60,724 bases of DNA. It comes from Pseudomonas fluorescens. Lineage in GTDB: Bacteria > Pseudomonadota > Gammaproteobacteria > Pseudomonadales > Pseudomonadaceae. Position 1 is the stretch's first letter. Each line of letters opens with the position of its first letter. A program made the translations under genes and the position numbers. Shown piece by piece: positions 1 to 9,479 of this stretch. The notes beneath the pieces were generated by a model. It had not been told where the DNA came from. It was given only the letters and a program-made list of their open reading frames with translations, and did no database searches. The DNA is taken from the NCBI RefSeq assembly GCF_001902145.1, contig NZ_MRST01000024.1, positions 549,727 through 610,450 on the forward strand. The letters are read 5' to 3'.

Positions 1-105
1 CGGATTGGCGTTGAGGAAGTCTTCGGCGTCGCTGGCGTGTGCGGCCAGGGGCAGCAACAGCAACAGCAGCAGGGCGAGGATGAGGCGGTGGAGGGCAGTG
101 GGCAT
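1..105 (-). CDS. urtB: Urea ABC transporter permease UrtB, N-terminal fragment
   Basis: Only the first 35 codons are in the window; the gene runs off the left edge. The fragment is a signal peptide: M-P-T, one arginine, a leucine-rich core and an A-H-A-type cleavage site, followed by an acidic mature start (SDAEDF). Fluorescens-group UrtB proteins carry such a cleaved leader ahead of the membrane domain. It lies directly downstream of urtA on the same strand, the usual urtABCDE order, with a REPIN in the 138-bp gap. The family call rests mainly on this context. Confidence 0.7.
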   Translation of the reverse strand, partial: MPTALHRLILALLLLLLLPLAAHASDAEDFLNANP

Positions 106-136
106 AGCAAAATGTCCTGATCATGCGCGGTCAAAC

Positions 137-225
137 TGTGGGAGCGGGCTTGCTCGCGAATGCGGTATGTCAGTCAAAACATTTTTTGCTGATCCATCGC
201 ATTCGCGAGCAAGCCCGCTCCCACA
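137..225. repeat. REPIN (GGGAGCGGGC type)
   Basis: Two inverted copies of a REP palindrome, TGTGGGAGCGGGCTTGCTCG and its reverse complement, separated by about 40 bp. It sits between urtA and urtB inside one transcription unit, where it could stabilise the urtA part of the mRNA or lower expression of the permease genes. Confidence 0.9.
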
Positions 226-243
226 TTTGATCTGTGGGGGGCT

Positions 244-1509
244 TTAGTTGCTCTTCACGGCATAGTCCGGCTTTTTGTCATTGCCCGGAATGTAGGGGCT
301 CCACGGTTGCGCACGAATCGGCGCTTGGGTCTGCCACACCACCGAGAACTGCCCGTCGGCCTGGATCTCACCGATCATCACCGGCTTGTGCAGGTGGTGG
401 TTGGTCTTGTCCATGGTCAGGGTGAAGCCTGACGGTGCGGCGAAGGTCTGGCCGCCCAGGGCTTCACGCACTTTGTCGACGTCGGTGGACTTGGCTTTCT
501 CCGCCGCCTGCGCCCACATATGGATGCCCACATAGGTGGCTTCCATCGGGTCGTTGGTCACGGCTTTGTCGGCGCCCGGCAGGTTGTGTTTCTTGGCGTA
601 GGCTTTCCAGTCGGCCACGAACTTCTGGTTCACCGGGTTCTCCACCGACTGGAAGTAGTTCCAGGCCGCGAGGTTGCCCACCAACGGCTTGGTGTCGATG
701 CCGCGCAGTTCTTCTTCACCCACCGAGAACGCCACCACCGGTACGTCGGTGGCTTTCAGGCCCTGGTTGGCCAGTTCCTTGTAGAACGGCACGTTGGAGT
801 CGCCATTCACGGTGGAGACCACCGCCGTCTTGCCACCGGCGGAGAACTTCTTGATGTTGGCGACGATGGTCTGGTAATCGGCGTGGCCGAACGGGGTGTA
901 GACCTCTTCGATGTCTTTATCCGCCACGCCTTTGGAGTGCAGGAACGAGCGCAGGATCTTGTTGGTGGTGCGCGGGTACACGTAGTCGGTGCCGAGCAGG
1001 AAGAAGCGTTTGGCGCTGCCGCCTTCTTCGCTCATCAGGTATTCCACCGCCGGGATCGCCTGCTGGTTCGGCGCCGCGCCGGTGTAGAACACGTTGGGCG
1101 ACATCTCTTCACCTTCGTACTGCACCGGGTAGAACAGCAAGCCGTTGAGTTCTTCAAACACCGGCAATACCGATTTACGCGACACCGAGGTCCAGCAGCC
1201 GAATACCACGGCGACCTTGTCCTGGGTCAGCAGTTGCCGGCCTTTCTCGGCGAACAGCGGCCAGTTGGACGCCGGGTCCACCACCACCGGTTCGAGCATC
1301 TTGCCGTTCACTCCGCCTTTGGCGTTGATCTCGTCGATGGTCATCAAGGCCATGTCTTTGAGCGAGGTTTCGGAGATCGCCATGGTGCCGGACAACGAGT
1401 GCAAGATGCCGACCTTGATGGTCTCGGCGGCCTGGACGGTCCAGGTCAACCCCATGGCTGCAATGGATGCCGACAAAGTGAAAGCCTTGATCAAGCTGCG
1501 ACGCTGCAT
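244..1509 (-). CDS. urtA: Urea ABC transporter substrate-binding protein UrtA
   Basis: A 421-residue periplasmic binding protein that captures urea for the UrtBCDE transporter. It has an N-terminal signal peptide (basic MQRRSLIKAF start, cleavage near VQAA), then ETIKVGILHSLSGTMA, typical of Leu/Ile/Val-type (amide/urea) binding proteins, and GCWTSVSRKSVLPVFEE near residue 104. The length is normal. The start has a good ribosome site (ACGGAGAT) 7 bases upstream. A sigma-54 promoter lies about 50 bp upstream, which fits nitrogen control. It is followed by urtB on the same strand. Confidence 0.93.
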   Translation of the reverse strand: MQRRSLIKAFTLSASIAAMGLTWTVQAAETIKVGILHSLSGTMAISETSLKDMALMTIDEINAKGGVNGKMLEPVVVDPASNWPLFAEKGRQLLTQDKVAVVFGCWTSVSRKSVLPVFEELNGLLFYPVQYEGEEMSPNVFYTGAAPNQQAIPAVEYLMSEEGGSAKRFFLLGTDYVYPRTTNKILRSFLHSKGVADKDIEEVYTPFGHADYQTIVANIKKFSAGGKTAVVSTVNGDSNVPFYKELANQGLKATDVPVVAFSVGEEELRGIDTKPLVGNLAAWNYFQSVENPVNQKFVADWKAYAKKHNLPGADKAVTNDPMEATYVGIHMWAQAAEKAKSTDVDKVREALGGQTFAAPSGFTLTMDKTNHHLHKPVMIGEIQADGQFSVVWQTQAPIRAQPWSPYIPGNDKKPDYAVKSN

Positions 1510-1559
1510 GGTGCGATCTCCGTAAACCGATAGTTTTTATGGGTAGATACGCAGGGCTT

Positions 1560-1576
1560 TGCAAAGGCTGTGCCTG
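1560..1576 (-). promoter_or_regulatory. Sigma-54 (RpoN) promoter of urtA
   Basis: On the minus strand the sequence reads AGGCACAGCCTTTGCA. It has the invariant GG and GC separated by exactly 10 bases and a TTGCA -12 box. Transcription would start about 12 bases further on, leaving a leader of about 40 nt before the urtA ATG. Urea transport is commonly under NtrC/RpoN control. Confidence 0.75.
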
Positions 1577-1629
1577 CGGTGCCAACAGCAGGTTTGAATG
1601 GGGTTGCCGGGGCTGCTGCACGGCCATGC

Positions 1630-1644
1630 GCACCAGCTTGGCGC
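1630..1644. promoter_or_regulatory. Possible NtrC-binding site upstream of urtA
   Basis: GCACC-N5-GGCGC resembles the NtrC consensus GCACC-N5-GGTGC with one mismatch. It lies about 55 bp upstream of the -24 box, a suitable distance for an enhancer-binding protein. No second site was found, so the call is tentative. Confidence 0.4.
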
Positions 1645-1926
1645 CGCAAAAGGCGGCGGGTGCGCGGCGCGCCTCAAAAAGGGGCGTAGAAGCAATATGC
1701 AGCGCAAGCGGCGCGCGGTGATGTTCCTGCGTGGGGCTCCCGCTCAGGCACGTGGAGGCCGCCCGGATGGCCGCCCTGTTGTCGAGAATGAGCCGTACTG
1801 TGCCGTACGCGAGGGTGTTCCCGTTGGCATACCTATTTGGCACCTCCAATCGCCCGTTACTGCCGACTATGAGTGCGGCGGTTGCCAATTCCTGGCGCCG
1901 CGGTATATGCACATAGCGGTGATGAA

Positions 1927-4900
1927 ATGGAGAGATTCAAGCGTGGCTGGTTTGGGGCAGACCCCAAGCCAGCGGTGGAGTTACCCCCGGTTGGGCCGGG
2001 GTTTGTCAGCATGGACGATGCAGCCCGTTACGCCCATGAGCAGGTGGGTGACAGACGGGATCAGGAGTACGGTGGGGTGATTATGCAGAGCCTGGCCGAT
2101 GAACTTTTTTATCCGACCGAGCCGATTGAGGGCGGTGAGAATTTTTTTGATGTTGGCACGGTTCTGAACGAGGACAGTAATAAGCAGCTACTTCATCCCG
2201 ACGGCTATCGGTGTGTGGCGGAATATCACTCACACCCGGATTTTTTCACCCAGTACAAGAGCAACAATCCGGAGCTCTCCGACCGACAGATCAAAGCACT
2301 GAACAGTTTTTATTCCTTTGACGACCTGATGGGCAACATCCTGAACCCGGAGTTTTTCAGTGCCTTCTATGTATCCGGCGCTGACGGTGCGTTGTTCAAA
2401 CACGTTCTTACCCGTTCGGATGCAGAGCGACGTTTCGCTTTGTGGATAAAGAACAAAGAACCGTTCGGCAAACCCGATGGCTATGACGGCGTGGTGGAGA
2501 ATCTCTTCAAGAAGGTCGCCAGCGTCAGCCGGCTGTCGATCGTTGTTTCCAACGCCCTCTGGGGAGGGTCTACCGGCGAGGTACCCGCGAACTGGAAACC
2601 CTACTCACCCTTTGTGCCCAAACAACGCGAGCTGCCGCCTTGCGGGCCGGTGCAAGCCAATCTCACTGGCGCGATCAAACACGCCCAGGCGCGCCTGGTA
2701 GCCAAGCCGGGCGCGATCCAGCAAGTGTTTGTGCTCAAGCATGACGACAAACACCAGTACGTGGTGACTGAGCCGTCGGGCTCGGTTGGCGATCAGTTGT
2801 CCGTGCAAGCGGCATTTCCCACGGATGCGGACGGCAAGCATCGCCTGCCCGCGCACTTTCATCTGAACGCCGTTTACCTGGGCAAGGGCGGCTACGCGGC
2901 ACTGGCGAAGACCAGACAGCCGTGGTTGTACCGCAATTTCTTCTCGCCGCCGGAACTGGCCCAGCACCTTTATCACGGCCGGTTGGTACCTGATTTGCTC
3001 AAGCAAGCCGGGTTGTCGATATTCCTGGGGGCCGAAGATGGCGCGCTGTTGCGCTATACCTGCTCCTTTTCTGCGGCCGAAGCCGAGCTGTATCGGGTCG
3101 AGCCAGATGGGAAGATTATAGATAACGCGATCGACTCGGCCTTGATCGATGGCAGCCTTAAACCGAGTGATTTTGTGCTGCGCCTGGCAGTGGCGGGCCG
3201 TTTGGATGTAATCACGGCCAGTCAGTTGGGCAAGGGCAGCAAAGTGTGGGACAAGACCGGCACGGTGGGTGCTGACTGGCGCCCCTTTGCGAGCATTACC
3301 CTGCCGACGTTGAGCCCGGCCTTTATCACCGCCGACGATGCGGCCCGTTGGGCGCATGAGCGGATCGGCCGGCGTCGCGAAGTTGAATATGGCGGAGTCA
3401 TTCTCAAGCGGGGCAATTATTACCATGCCACGACGCCCATACCGGATCTGCGTAACAGTTTCGATCACAAGCGCTTGTTGGCCAGAGACAGTGAAGGGCA
3501 TTTCATCGCCCCCGATGGCTATGCTGCCGAAGCGTTCTATCACTCCCATCCTGCCGACGCTGCACAAATCCAGAGCCATTTTCCGTCCTTTACGGCGGAT
3601 CAAGTGCTGCTGTTCAACAACTTTTATTCCGATTTCGATCAACTCTTCAGCATCCAGAACCGAGCGTTTGCCAAGACTCATTATTTCTCCGGGCCTGACG
3701 ATGTACTGCTCAAATATGTCAGCAGCGGGTCGGCGATTGAAAGCAAACTGGCGCAAATAATCCGTGGCGAGCCGGGGGAGACCAGCCCTGACTTTGAGTT
3801 TCCGGTCCGCAGGTTGGCCGAGGCCGGCGAGCTGTGGGTGTTGATTGCGCACCCTGTATGGGGCGGCGTTCGCGGGCGTATCACCAAGCAATGGCGGTTA
3901 CGCACACCCGCCACCAGCGTCGAGCAACAACCCTTTTTCACCCAGGTATTCCCAAGCCCGGACCTTGCCGTATTACGTGGGCTGCTGCCTCACGGCACTG
4001 CGGACGAAAGCGGCCGGGTAGGTTTTGTACTCAAGCACACCCGTGAAGATGCGTACGTGGCGACGTTGGCGCAAGCCAAACGTGAGCCGCTGTTCTCTGC
4101 GGCGGATGTATTTCCCAAACGCCCAGACGGCAAAGTGCGTTTGCCCTCTCAGTATCGCCTTGAAGCCATTTACTTCAGCAGTTGGTATGAGAACGGCGAT
4201 GTCACGGCCAAGGAAACCTGGCTGGCCAGCACGTTTTTCACCCCGGCGCAGATTGTGGCGGCGACTCGCCAGGCCCGGGCGACCCTGGATATCCAGGAGC
4301 GCAGCCGAGGACTGTCCCTGTACATGCAGGCCTCGGATGCCGCCCTGCTCAAGTTTCAGGTGCCCGAGGCCACGGCGGATACGCCATTGGTCAGGCAGAC
4401 CGGCACCGGTGAGCTGGACGACAACGGCGCTCAGGCGGCCATGGTTGCCGGTACGCTGAGCCCGCGTGACTATGTGCGCAGGGTGATCGCGGCGACCGAT
4501 CTGACGGTGGTCCAGGCCGGCGGCCTGTGGCGCAATGTGGGCCTGCTGGAAAACCGCACGGAGCTGCTCAGTCCGTTATACAAGGCGGTATTGAGCCAGC
4601 CGTTTATCTCGGCGCGGGATGCGGCGGTGTATGCCCATGAGCGTATCGGCAATCGTCGCGATCGCTATTATGGCGGCTACGTACTCAAGGGTGAGGATGG
4701 TCGTTTTGTCATCACCGAACCCATGCGCAGTGCAGCCAACCCGTTTGCCTTCACGTTGTTTTTTCCTCTCGACAACCGCGGGCCGCTGATTCCGCCGGAA
4801 CCCTATGTGCTGGTCGGGCGTTATGGCTCCCATCCCGAACTGTCCACGGTAGACCCGGCGCCACTGCAGCGGCGCGGTTGGACTCTGGATGAGTCGTTGA

Positions 4901-7836
4901 TCAACCAGCAAGCGTTTTCACCCGATGAAATGCACTCGATCATCCCGGCCGGGCGCGTGGCTTATCTTTCTGCTGCCGCCAATTGCCTGTTGGAGTACAC
5001 CCCGAACAAGTCTTCCCACGAACAGGTGCTGCTGGCCAATATCGGCCCTCTGGCTGGAGACAACAGCCTCCAGAACCGTCTCGATAACGGCCAGGTCAAA
5101 CCGGCTGATTGGGTCAGGCGACTGGCCGAGGCGGGAGAGTTCAAAATTATCCAAGGCAACCCTCTGTGGGGGCCGCGCTCGGTGGTCTACAACGACTGGA
5201 CGCCTCGTTACAGCTATGCGCCCAGATCCGGCCCGCTGGACTACGCGACCCACGGGGCGGTGTTCGGGACTGCCGATGAGGCTGCCCGTAACCTGCATGC
5301 ACGGGTGCATGGGCGCAACTTCGATGAGCAGGCCTGCTTTGCGGTTATTCTCAAGCACAGGGATAAGGCGCAATACATCGCAAGTGAGGTGGCGGGTGCT
5401 ACCTATCGCGATCAGCTCTTCAAGCTCAACAGCCTGTATGAGCTGGCGGCCGAGCGCGAGTACCGGCTGCCTGATGGCTTTATCCTGCACGGGCTGTTCC
5501 GCTCGCAGCAATGGTCCCCAGCAGGCTTGAACACCTCCACCGCCTGGTTGACGCAATTTTTCGTTACCCCGGATGTGTTGTTCATTGCGCTCGCAGAAGC
5601 CAGGCGCAGCGGCGTGACCGATATGCCGCTTTACTTTTCCACCCTTGATGGCGCGCTGCTGCGCTACGTGCCCTTTGCGATGGATGTTAAGCCAGGAGGG
5701 CCGACCGACAGGTTGTTGATCCAGGAGCAGGAGCAACTGAACAGCGGTTTGAAGGCTCCCAAGGATTTCGTTCGGGACTGGTCGCTCAAGGGCAAGCTGA
5801 GTGTGGTGAGTACCAGCCAATGCTGGGATAAACCAGGCTTTGTCGGCCCGACCTGGACCGGTTACGCCACCTTGATGCCCCGGCGCCTGAGCCCCGCCTT
5901 CGCCGACCCCGATGAAGCCGCCCGCCACGCCGCAGCGTTGATGCACAACGGCTATCGTCGCGCTTATGGCGGGGTGATCCTCAAGCTGGTCAATGGCTTG
6001 TTCGCCGCGACTGAACCTCTGGCATTGCCGCCGCAAGGCTTTGCGTTGCACTGGATTTACCCGGACAAGGCGGTCGAGGTGGGGCTGTATCCGGGCGGCA
6101 GCACGATTGTTGCGCGCTATCGGTCTGTGGTGGACGAGGAGGTACCGCTGTTGCTGGCAGCCACCCAGAGGGCCATTTACAAAACCATGCTACCCAGCGG
6201 CGTGCTCTCGAATCTGCTGCACCGTGAGGCGCATATCAAGTTGGAATACGTGTTTGGCCTCAATGGCTCGGTTCTCAGTTATGCCCTGTCGGACTCCGCC
6301 GAGGAAGAGCAGCTCAAGGAGCGTTTGGCCCCCTTGAATGCGGTCAAGGGCGATTACAGTGACAATAGCGTCGAGCAGGCGATGCGCAGCGGTGTGCTCT
6401 CGCCGCAGGACTTTGTGACGCAAGTGGCGAAAGCGGGCACCTTGCGGGTAGTGAAGGGTGACGCGTTATGGGGACCGTCCAGGCCCATAACGTTGGAGTT
6501 TCTGGCCAATGTACCGGAACCGGCCGACAATTTTATCCGCGAAGTATTTGCCGACTCGCCCTGCAGCCCGATCTTTAGCCGAGCGCTGGATGCTGTTCGG
6601 TACGTCCAGCGTTTGTCGACGACGGGAGCCGAGGTGGCCTTCGGTTATGTGCTCAAATCGCTGAAAAAACCGCTGTACATGGCGACGCTGCCCCTGGTCA
6701 GGAGAAACTTTTCCGATCTGCGACAAATATTTATCAATGGCGTGTTGCCCCAGGGCTATGTGCTCGAAGGTTTTTATCTGAGTGCCAGCAATGTCCCCAT
6801 CGCCCCGGACAGTGATGAAATGGCGCACAACTTTTTCCCGCCTTCCTGCATTGCTGATGCATTGAGCTTCATTACCAGCCCACGCAACGGCGGCATTCTG
6901 CCGTTGTACCTGTTATGCCGCGATGGTGCGTTGCTCTCCTATTCTTTCCCCAGGACATCGCCCCTGTACAACTGGACGAGCCGGGCACATCTGGACCGCG
7001 CGCAATTGCTCGAAGGCACGCTCAAGGTGCGTGACTATGTGCGCCGCCTGGCTGCAGCGGGCGGGCTTTACATCACATCTACCAGCCAGGTGTGGGGACG
7101 CAGTGAGCGGGTCACCGCGCAATGGGTACCCGGCAGGCAAGCCCATGAATTTGCGGATAACCCGCACTTTCATTCGTTCTGCGGGCCGCTGTTTCTGTAC
7201 CCCGATGATGCGGCCCGCTATGCCCAAGGCCTGCTGGCTCCGTTTGAAAGCAAGCAATACCTGGGCGCTCTGCTGACGCCTGAACAAACCCCGGGCTATG
7301 TGGCGCTCGATCCGGTGGAGGATCGTGGCACGGGTACGCAAAGCACATTGGAACTGTTGTTCTGGAAGGATCACGCCGGGTTTGATCTGCCGCGTGATCA
7401 TGCGCTGAGTCGCTATAAAATTGCCGCCGTCCAGGCGTTTTACAAAGCCATACCATCGACCACCAGCCATGAGGGGGTCGACACGCAACTGTTGGCCAAC
7501 TTTGCTGCCAAGGATGATCTGAGCGCCTACCTTGCCGTGATCAAAAGCAATACCCCTGACGCCAAGAGCCTTTACCTGGCCTGCCGGGGCGGTGCGCTGC
7601 TCAAGTACGTGCCCTCCTTCACGGCCGCTGAAAGCACCTTGCTCGGGCCAGGGGCCGCGCCGGACCCCAGCGTGCTGGCCCGCCAGTTGAGCGCGCACGG
7701 CAGTCTGTCGGTTGTGGTCGCCGACGCCTTCTGGATGCGTGAGGGCCTGCTGGGCGATGGTTGGAAAGTCAGCGAGGTACAGGCTGCGCCGCAAGTCGAG
7801 GAGTTCTGGTACTCGCGGGATAAGGATGAACTCTGA
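1927..7836 (+). CDS. Giant protein of nine tandem DUF4329-like units
   Basis: About 1969 residues with no signal peptide, membrane segment or RHS/YD repeats. It consists of nine diverged units of 200-230 residues starting near 1984, 2605, 3297, 3915, 4590, 5220, 5874, 6532 and 7140. Odd units open with DAA-x2-AHE-x-IG-x-RR-x3-YGGV. Even units carry a VFVLKH/VILKH strand, then LP..(F/Y).L and WL..FF.P. Most units end in a D(F/Y)V-x-R(L/V)...WG....W pattern. HSHP occurs in units 1 and 3, GSHP in unit 5, and is lost elsewhere. The odd units resemble DUF4329, a domain seen in pseudomonad secreted or toxin-like proteins; the function is unknown. ATG at 1927 was chosen; an in-frame GTG lies at 1873. 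Confidence 0.7.
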   Translation: MERFKRGWFGADPKPAVELPPVGPGFVSMDDAARYAHEQVGDRRDQEYGGVIMQSLADELFYPTEPIEGGENFFDVGTVLNEDSNKQLLHPDGYRCVAEYHSHPDFFTQYKSNNPELSDRQIKALNSFYSFDDLMGNILNPEFFSAFYVSGADGALFKHVLTRSDAERRFALWIKNKEPFGKPDGYDGVVENLFKKVASVSRLSIVVSNALWGGSTGEVPANWKPYSPFVPKQRELPPCGPVQANLTGAIKHAQARLVAKPGAIQQVFVLKHDDKHQYVVTEPSGSVGDQLSVQAAFPTDADGKHRLPAHFHLNAVYLGKGGYAALAKTRQPWLYRNFFSPPELAQHLYHGRLVPDLLKQAGLSIFLGAEDGALLRYTCSFSAAEAELYRVEPDGKIIDNAIDSALIDGSLKPSDFVLRLAVAGRLDVITASQLGKGSKVWDKTGTVGADWRPFASITLPTLSPAFITADDAARWAHERIGRRREVEYGGVILKRGNYYHATTPIPDLRNSFDHKRLLARDSEGHFIAPDGYAAEAFYHSHPADAAQIQSHFPSFTADQVLLFNNFYSDFDQLFSIQNRAFAKTHYFSGPDDVLLKYVSSGSAIESKLAQIIRGEPGETSPDFEFPVRRLAEAGELWVLIAHPVWGGVRGRITKQWRLRTPATSVEQQPFFTQVFPSPDLAVLRGLLPHGTADESGRVGFVLKHTREDAYVATLAQAKREPLFSAADVFPKRPDGKVRLPSQYRLEAIYFSSWYENGDVTAKETWLASTFFTPAQIVAATRQARATLDIQERSRGLSLYMQASDAALLKFQVPEATADTPLVRQTGTGELDDNGAQAAMVAGTLSPRDYVRRVIAATDLTVVQAGGLWRNVGLLENRTELLSPLYKAVLSQPFISARDAAVYAHERIGNRRDRYYGGYVLKGEDGRFVITEPMRSAANPFAFTLFFPLDNRGPLIPPEPYVLVGRYGSHPELSTVDPAPLQRRGWTLDESLINQQAFSPDEMHSIIPAGRVAYLSAAANCLLEYTPNKSSHEQVLLANIGPLAGDNSLQNRLDNGQVKPADWVRRLAEAGEFKIIQGNPLWGPRSVVYNDWTPRYSYAPRSGPLDYATHGAVFGTADEAARNLHARVHGRNFDEQACFAVILKHRDKAQYIASEVAGATYRDQLFKLNSLYELAAEREYRLPDGFILHGLFRSQQWSPAGLNTSTAWLTQFFVTPDVLFIALAEARRSGVTDMPLYFSTLDGALLRYVPFAMDVKPGGPTDRLLIQEQEQLNSGLKAPKDFVRDWSLKGKLSVVSTSQCWDKPGFVGPTWTGYATLMPRRLSPAFADPDEAARHAAALMHNGYRRAYGGVILKLVNGLFAATEPLALPPQGFALHWIYPDKAVEVGLYPGGSTIVARYRSVVDEEVPLLLAATQRAIYKTMLPSGVLSNLLHREAHIKLEYVFGLNGSVLSYALSDSAEEEQLKERLAPLNAVKGDYSDNSVEQAMRSGVLSPQDFVTQVAKAGTLRVVKGDALWGPSRPITLEFLANVPEPADNFIREVFADSPCSPIFSRALDAVRYVQRLSTTGAEVAFGYVLKSLKKPLYMATLPLVRRNFSDLRQIFINGVLPQGYVLEGFYLSASNVPIAPDSDEMAHNFFPPSCIADALSFITSPRNGGILPLYLLCRDGALLSYSFPRTSPLYNWTSRAHLDRAQLLEGTLKVRDYVRRLAAAGGLYITSTSQVWGRSERVTAQWVPGRQAHEFADNPHFHSFCGPLFLYPDDAARYAQGLLAPFESKQYLGALLTPEQTPGYVALDPVEDRGTGTQSTLELLFWKDHAGFDLPRDHALSRYKIAAVQAFYKAIPSTTSHEGVDTQLLANFAAKDDLSAYLAVIKSNTPDAKSLYLACRGGALLKYVPSFTAAESTLLGPGAAPDPSVLARQLSAHGSLSVVVADAFWMREGLLGDGWKVSEVQAAPQVEEFWYSRDKDEL

Positions 7837-7943
7837 CCTCGGTGCTTGCGCGACAAGCCGATAAGCAACACCCGGCCAGATAGCACGGTTGCTGTCGGGC
7901 GTGCTTGAGATGCCTTGAATCACAAGCACGCCTGCTCTAATGA

Positions 7944-9320
7944 TCAACCTTGCGATTGCGTTGCCCTATTGCCACGCCAGAAGGACCATGCCCCATCCAG
8001 CAGCCCGACCAGAATCAGCGAGGCTCCCACCAGCGGAAAGGCGAGCGCCAGCCCGAGCATGATGACCATTGCGGTTTTCCACTTCGGCAGGTCATGACGC
8101 AACGGTGGAACCCCCAGCCCACCTTGTGGCCGGCGCTTCCACCAGATCACCACGCCACTTACTGCGCTGAGCAGGATCATCAGGCAGATCACCAGAACGA
8201 TCAGCTGGTTGACCCAGCCGAACATCTTGCCCTCGTGCAGCATCACGCCGGTCTCGGTGGCACGTGCGACGGTGTTGTAGTGTTGCCAGCGCACATCGGC
8301 GAGGACCTTGCCGGTGTACTGGTCCACGTGCAGGGTGGCGTCGTTGCGCGGGTCGTTGGCGAACACGGCGACGGTGAACACACCGGTGGCGGTGGTGGGG
8401 AAGGTAATGCTGTAGCCGGGCTCGACCTTGCGCGCGTTCGCCAGGTCGACCACCTGCTGCAGGCGCACGGTGGGTGCGGCCGGGCCTGCCTGCATCGCAC
8501 CGTGGTTCATGTGCTCGGCGTGGTCGCCGGACATTGGCATCGGTGTGTTTTCCAGGGCCCAGGGCACGGTTTGCTGGGTGGCCGTATTGAGCACACGGGC
8601 CTGCTGGTCGGACTGCGGCACGTTGTTCCACATCGCCGCCGGGAAGGTGTTCCACAGGTCGGCGTATTGCTTGCCCCAGAAGCCGGTCCAGGTCATGCCG
8701 CTGAGCAGCATTACCAACAGGAACGCCGCGCCCCAGAACCCGGCGACAGCGTGCAGGTCACGCCAGAGCACCCGGCCACGGGTATTGAAGCGAGGCCACA
8801 GAACGCCTGCCGATGACTTGCCGCGCGGCCACCACAGGTACAGGCCGGACACCACCAGCATCACGGCCCAACCGGCGGCGAGTTCTATCAGGCGATCCCC
8901 CGTGGTGCCGATCATCAGTTCACCGTGCAGCGCACGGGCGATGGCCTGCAGGTTGTACTTCGCGTCCTGTTCGCCGAGTAGGGTGCCGCGATACGGGTCG
9001 ACGAACACCGTCACTTCGCGGCCATCGTTGTGCAGCACGAATTGCGCGCTGCTGGTGGCATCGGCAGGCGGCAGGTATTTGCTGATGGCGGCCTGGGGGT
9101 AGGCGGCCTGGGCGCGCTGCAGTTGCTCATCGGCAGTCAGTGCGTGTTCCGCGGCGGACACCTTGAGCAGGTTGCCGTACATCAGCGGGTCGAGCTGGGG
9201 TTTGAACAGGTAGATAATGCCGGTGAGGGCCAGCAGCACCATGAAGGGGGCGACGAAGAGCCCGGCGTAGAAGTGCCAGCGCCAGGCCAGGTTGTAGAAG
9301 GAGATTTTTTGAGTACTCAT
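7944..9320 (-). CDS. PepSY-associated transmembrane protein of the copper operon
   Basis: A 458-residue inner-membrane protein of the PepSY_TM family, common next to TonB receptors and thought to be involved in metal reduction or release. N-terminal helix (FYNLAWRWHFYAGLFVAPFM) with the family W-H-x-x-x-G motif, a PepSY segment with EVTVFVDPYRGTLLG, a second helix near residue 150, a loop with a His/Met stretch (MPMSGDHAEHMNHGAM) that may bind metal, then ETGVMLHEGKMFG and C-terminal helices. It follows the copper receptor gene on the same strand with a REPIN between and is probably the last gene of the operon. It converges with the DUF4329-repeat gene. Confidence 0.85.
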   Translation of the reverse strand: MSTQKISFYNLAWRWHFYAGLFVAPFMVLLALTGIIYLFKPQLDPLMYGNLLKVSAAEHALTADEQLQRAQAAYPQAAISKYLPPADATSSAQFVLHNDGREVTVFVDPYRGTLLGEQDAKYNLQAIARALHGELMIGTTGDRLIELAAGWAVMLVVSGLYLWWPRGKSSAGVLWPRFNTRGRVLWRDLHAVAGFWGAAFLLVMLLSGMTWTGFWGKQYADLWNTFPAAMWNNVPQSDQQARVLNTATQQTVPWALENTPMPMSGDHAEHMNHGAMQAGPAAPTVRLQQVVDLANARKVEPGYSITFPTTATGVFTVAVFANDPRNDATLHVDQYTGKVLADVRWQHYNTVARATETGVMLHEGKMFGWVNQLIVLVICLMILLSAVSGVVIWWKRRPQGGLGVPPLRHDLPKWKTAMVIMLGLALAFPLVGASLILVGLLDGAWSFWRGNRATQSQG

Positions 9321-9370
9321 CAGGGGCTCCGCAAGGCTTGTTATCGATTCCGGTTGTGAACGCCAAGAAC

Positions 9371-9470
9371 TGTAGGAGCGGGCTTGCCCGCAAAAAAACC
9401 GAAAGCGCCGCGGTAAACCAGAAACGCTGCGTTATCGTTGACGTTTTTCGCGAGCAAGCTCGCTCCTACA
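9371..9470. repeat. REPIN (mixed arms)
   Basis: Inverted pair: the left arm is TGTAGGAGCGGGCTTGCCCG, the right arm the common CGCGAGCAAGCTCGCTCCTA form. The arms have diverged from each other. It lies between the TonB receptor and PepSY genes, inside the copper operon. Confidence 0.85.
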
Positions 9471-9479
9471 GGGCTCTGT

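Larger units (their letters stand above)
1510..1926. other. Divergent intergenic region urtA / DUF4329-repeat gene
   Basis: A 417-bp gap between two divergent genes. The urtA side holds the sigma-54 promoter and the possible NtrC site. The side facing the giant repeat gene shows no clear sigma-70 promoter and no strong ribosome site. Several short open frames here look like chance. Confidence 0.5.

Noticed and set aside
1824..1842. TTGGCA...TTTGGCA as a second sigma-54 promoter for the giant repeat gene
   Set aside because: The spacing between GG and GC is 12 rather than 10 bases.
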